A stretch of DNA of 64,000 bases, taken from the NCBI GenBank assembly GCA_038503075.1, contig JBCAML010000019.1, positions 1,054,001-1,118,000 of the forward strand. The letters are read 5' to 3'. A program made the position numbers and the translations under genes. The DNA is from Gyromitra esculenta (lineage: Eukaryota > Ascomycota > Pezizomycetes > Pezizales > Discinaceae). A model generated the notes under the pieces. That model saw nothing but the letters and a program-made list of their open reading frames with translations. It did no database searches and had not been told where the DNA came from. Within the stretch, counting starts at the first letter, position 1. Each line of letters starts with the position of its first letter. Below, one piece after another: positions 62,315 to 64,000 of this stretch.

Positions 62315-64000
62315 TCCTTTTTCTTTACCTTTGGCTGCGTTTTCTATCTCAGGGTTTTCAGTATTGGATATTTGCATGGAGGATCAGTTGGATGGGGAAC
62401 ACTTTGTTATTTCTTGTAACATTTCCCATAGCAATAAAATTATTAAAACTCATGCACTATTGGACACTGGAGCCTCTGGATTCGCCTTCATTGATAAAGA
62501 ATTTGCGAGTCACCACTCTCTACCTCTCTCCCCTCTCAAAAACCCCAGACAACTAGAAGTCATAGATGGCCGTCCTGTTGCCTCAAGAGCCATCACACAT
62601 ATCGCGAATCTCAATTTATCCATCCAACAACATCAAGAACAAGCCCCGTGTTTTGTAACCCAGCTGGGTCATTACCCCTTGGTGTTAGGAATTCCGTGGA
62701 TGAACTACCATGATGTTTGCCACCATTTTGCCAATAAGCGCATTGAGTTTAACTTTAAACTCTGCACCACCCACTGCTCCCCTGACGCCGCTATTGTCTC
62801 CGCCCCCTCAATCCCCGCCCCAACTAAGCTCAACGTTTCTTTCATCAACGCCGCCAGCTTCAGGACCCTTACTCGAAAACAGTCCCTACAAGCTTATGCG
62901 ATGTCCCTCTACGAAATTAACAGAATTCTAGAGGAGAAAACTACAAAAGAAGAATGGAGAACCAGGATCCCCGCCGAATATCACAACTTCTTAGATATGT
63001 TTGACAAGAAGAAATCCCAAGGTCTATCCCCGCGCCGACCCTATGACCATAAAATACAACTCCAAGATGGGAAAGAAGCCCCATTTGGTCATCTGTACGG
63101 AATGTCTCTGGAAGAGCTCATCGTCCTAAAGAAATACATCGAAGACAACCTTGAGAAAGGGTTTATCTGGGCCAGTTCTTCACCCGCCGGATCCCCTGTT
63201 CTCTTTGTCAAAAAGGCTGACGGCTCCCTCCGCTTATGTGTAGACTACCGTGGCCTTAATGCGATTACAGTCAAGGACTGTTATACCTCTCCCCTTATCC
63301 GCGAAACACTTGACCGACTAGCGAAAGCACAATGGTACACCAAACTTGACCTCTGCGATGGTTACCATCAAATCCGTATTGCTGAAGGAGATGAATGGAA
63401 GACTGCCTTCCGCACCCGATACGGGCTCTACGAGTACCAAGTTATGCCATTCGGCTTAACTAATGCACCCGGGACTTTTCAACGCTTTGTCAACGACTGC
63501 CTGAGAGAATATCTAGATATCTTCTGCACCGCCTATCTGGATGATATTCTCATCTACAGCGATACTTTCGCTGATCAGGTCCACGTTCGCAAGGTCCTCC
63601 AAACTCTCAAAGATAATGACATTCTACTGAAGCCGGAAAAATGCGAGTTCGAGGTACAAACTACTAAGTACCTGGGTCTTATCCTCACCCCTGATGGCAT
63701 TACAATGGACGAGGAGAAACTCAAAGCCATCCGAGAATGGGGAACACCGAAGAGCATAAAAGATGTCCTGGCATTCTTAGGTTTTGCCAATTTTTATTGC
63801 CGATTCATCCTAGGATTCTCCAAACTTGCTGCCCCCCTCACTGCCCTTACTCGGAAAGGCATCGCTTTTGAATGGACTATCGAAGCCGATATAGCCTTCG
63901 AAAACCTCAAATACGCCTTCACTACTGCTCCAGTCCTTATCCACTTCGACCCTGATAAGAAAATCATTGTGGAAACGGATGCCTCAGACTTTGTGTCGGG
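62271..64000 (+). CDS. pol: GYP3 Pol, N-terminal part (protease and RT), runs off the window
   Basis: Open in the -1 frame from the slip site to base 64000. Protease: ALLDTGASGFAFID near 62,457. [44 protein letters not shown] and YLDDILIYSD near 63,533. It continues to the start of RNase H (ETDASDFVS). Compared with GYP1, several Arg are Cys or Trp (LDLCDG, KDCYTS, FYCRF, GFIWASS), each one CGN to TGN change. No stop seen. Completeness of the rest is unknown. Confidence 0.88.

Larger units (their letters stand above)
59626..64000 (+). mobile_element. Ty3/gypsy element GYP3, truncated by the window end
   Basis: Plus-strand relative of GYP1: 5' LTR 59626-59922 plus 60376-60489 (411 bp without its insertion), primer site, Gag, slip site, Pol running off the window. 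Two solo LTRs interrupt it, one in the 5' LTR and one in Gag. TATTTAAG at 59758-59765 and AAGCAACGT at 59810-59818 match the GYP1 promoter and self-primer layout. Confidence 0.92.

Noticed and set aside
1..64000. CRISPR arrays, bacterial operons, phage or plasmid features
   Set aside because: Spliceosomal introns, eukaryotic gene families and LTR retroelements throughout; no regularly spaced repeat-spacer array was seen.
1..64000. tRNA genes
   Set aside because: I looked for B-box-like GGTTCRANNCC on both strands and found no candidate with a matching acceptor stem; a covariance search would be needed to exclude them.

Overview
The window is chromosomal DNA of a filamentous ascomycete, possibly a Pezizomycete-like lineage; that placement is inference. 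The supporting evidence is short GT-AG introns (about 50-150 bp) in every gene, fungal gene families (Rbg1/DRG, F-box/LRR of the Pof2 type, PXA domain, CENP-B-type HTH, xanthine dehydrogenase) and Ty1/copia plus chromodomain Ty3/gypsy retroelements. All coordinates and splice sites were worked out by eye from the sequence.

Layout. 1-2.8 kb: a decayed ankyrin-type gene split by a hAT deletion derivative with an 8-bp target duplication. 4.26-5.16 kb (-): complete cysteine dioxygenase gene, four exons. 7.6-8.0 kb: an acidic-peptide minisatellite. 9.7-11.65 kb (+): DRG-family GTPase with 14 exons, one of only 11 nt. 13.8-15.6 kb (+): CENP-B/Tc5-type DNA-binding protein lacking a transposase core. 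19.6-21.3 kb (-) and 22.55-24.96 kb (+): a divergent pair, PXA-domain protein and F-box/LRR protein, in a GC- and minisatellite-rich stretch. 24.96-29.1 kb: gene-poor, with one pogo-type MITE.

29.14-47.0 kb is one copia element (LTRs of 235 bp differing at one base, target duplication GCTTG) torn apart by later insertions. A complete gypsy element (GYP1, identical 410-bp LTRs) sits in its leader. GYP1 is split by a second gypsy (GYP2). Three solo gypsy LTRs, one inside another, interrupt the copia polyprotein. Removing the insertions and one copy of each duplication restores copia reading-frame continuity on paper.

47.0-53.7 kb: decayed coding remnants, a large pogo-type MITE, a second hAT deletion derivative and a 5S-like fragment. 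53.76-58.71 kb (+): xanthine dehydrogenase-family gene, eight exons, carrying an in-frame 19 x 21-bp minisatellite that encodes 19 heptads in the molybdenum domain. 59.2-64 kb: a 5S-like fragment and a third gypsy (GYP3, runs off the window) with its own nested solo LTRs.

Most notable: (1) the heptad expansion in the divergent XDH; (2) a UUUAAAC slip site abutting the Gag stop, followed 6-7 nt later by a stem-loop that covaries across GYP1, GYP2 and GYP3; (3) a Tf1-like self-priming arrangement in the same elements, contrasted with a half-tRNA-iMet primer site in the copia.
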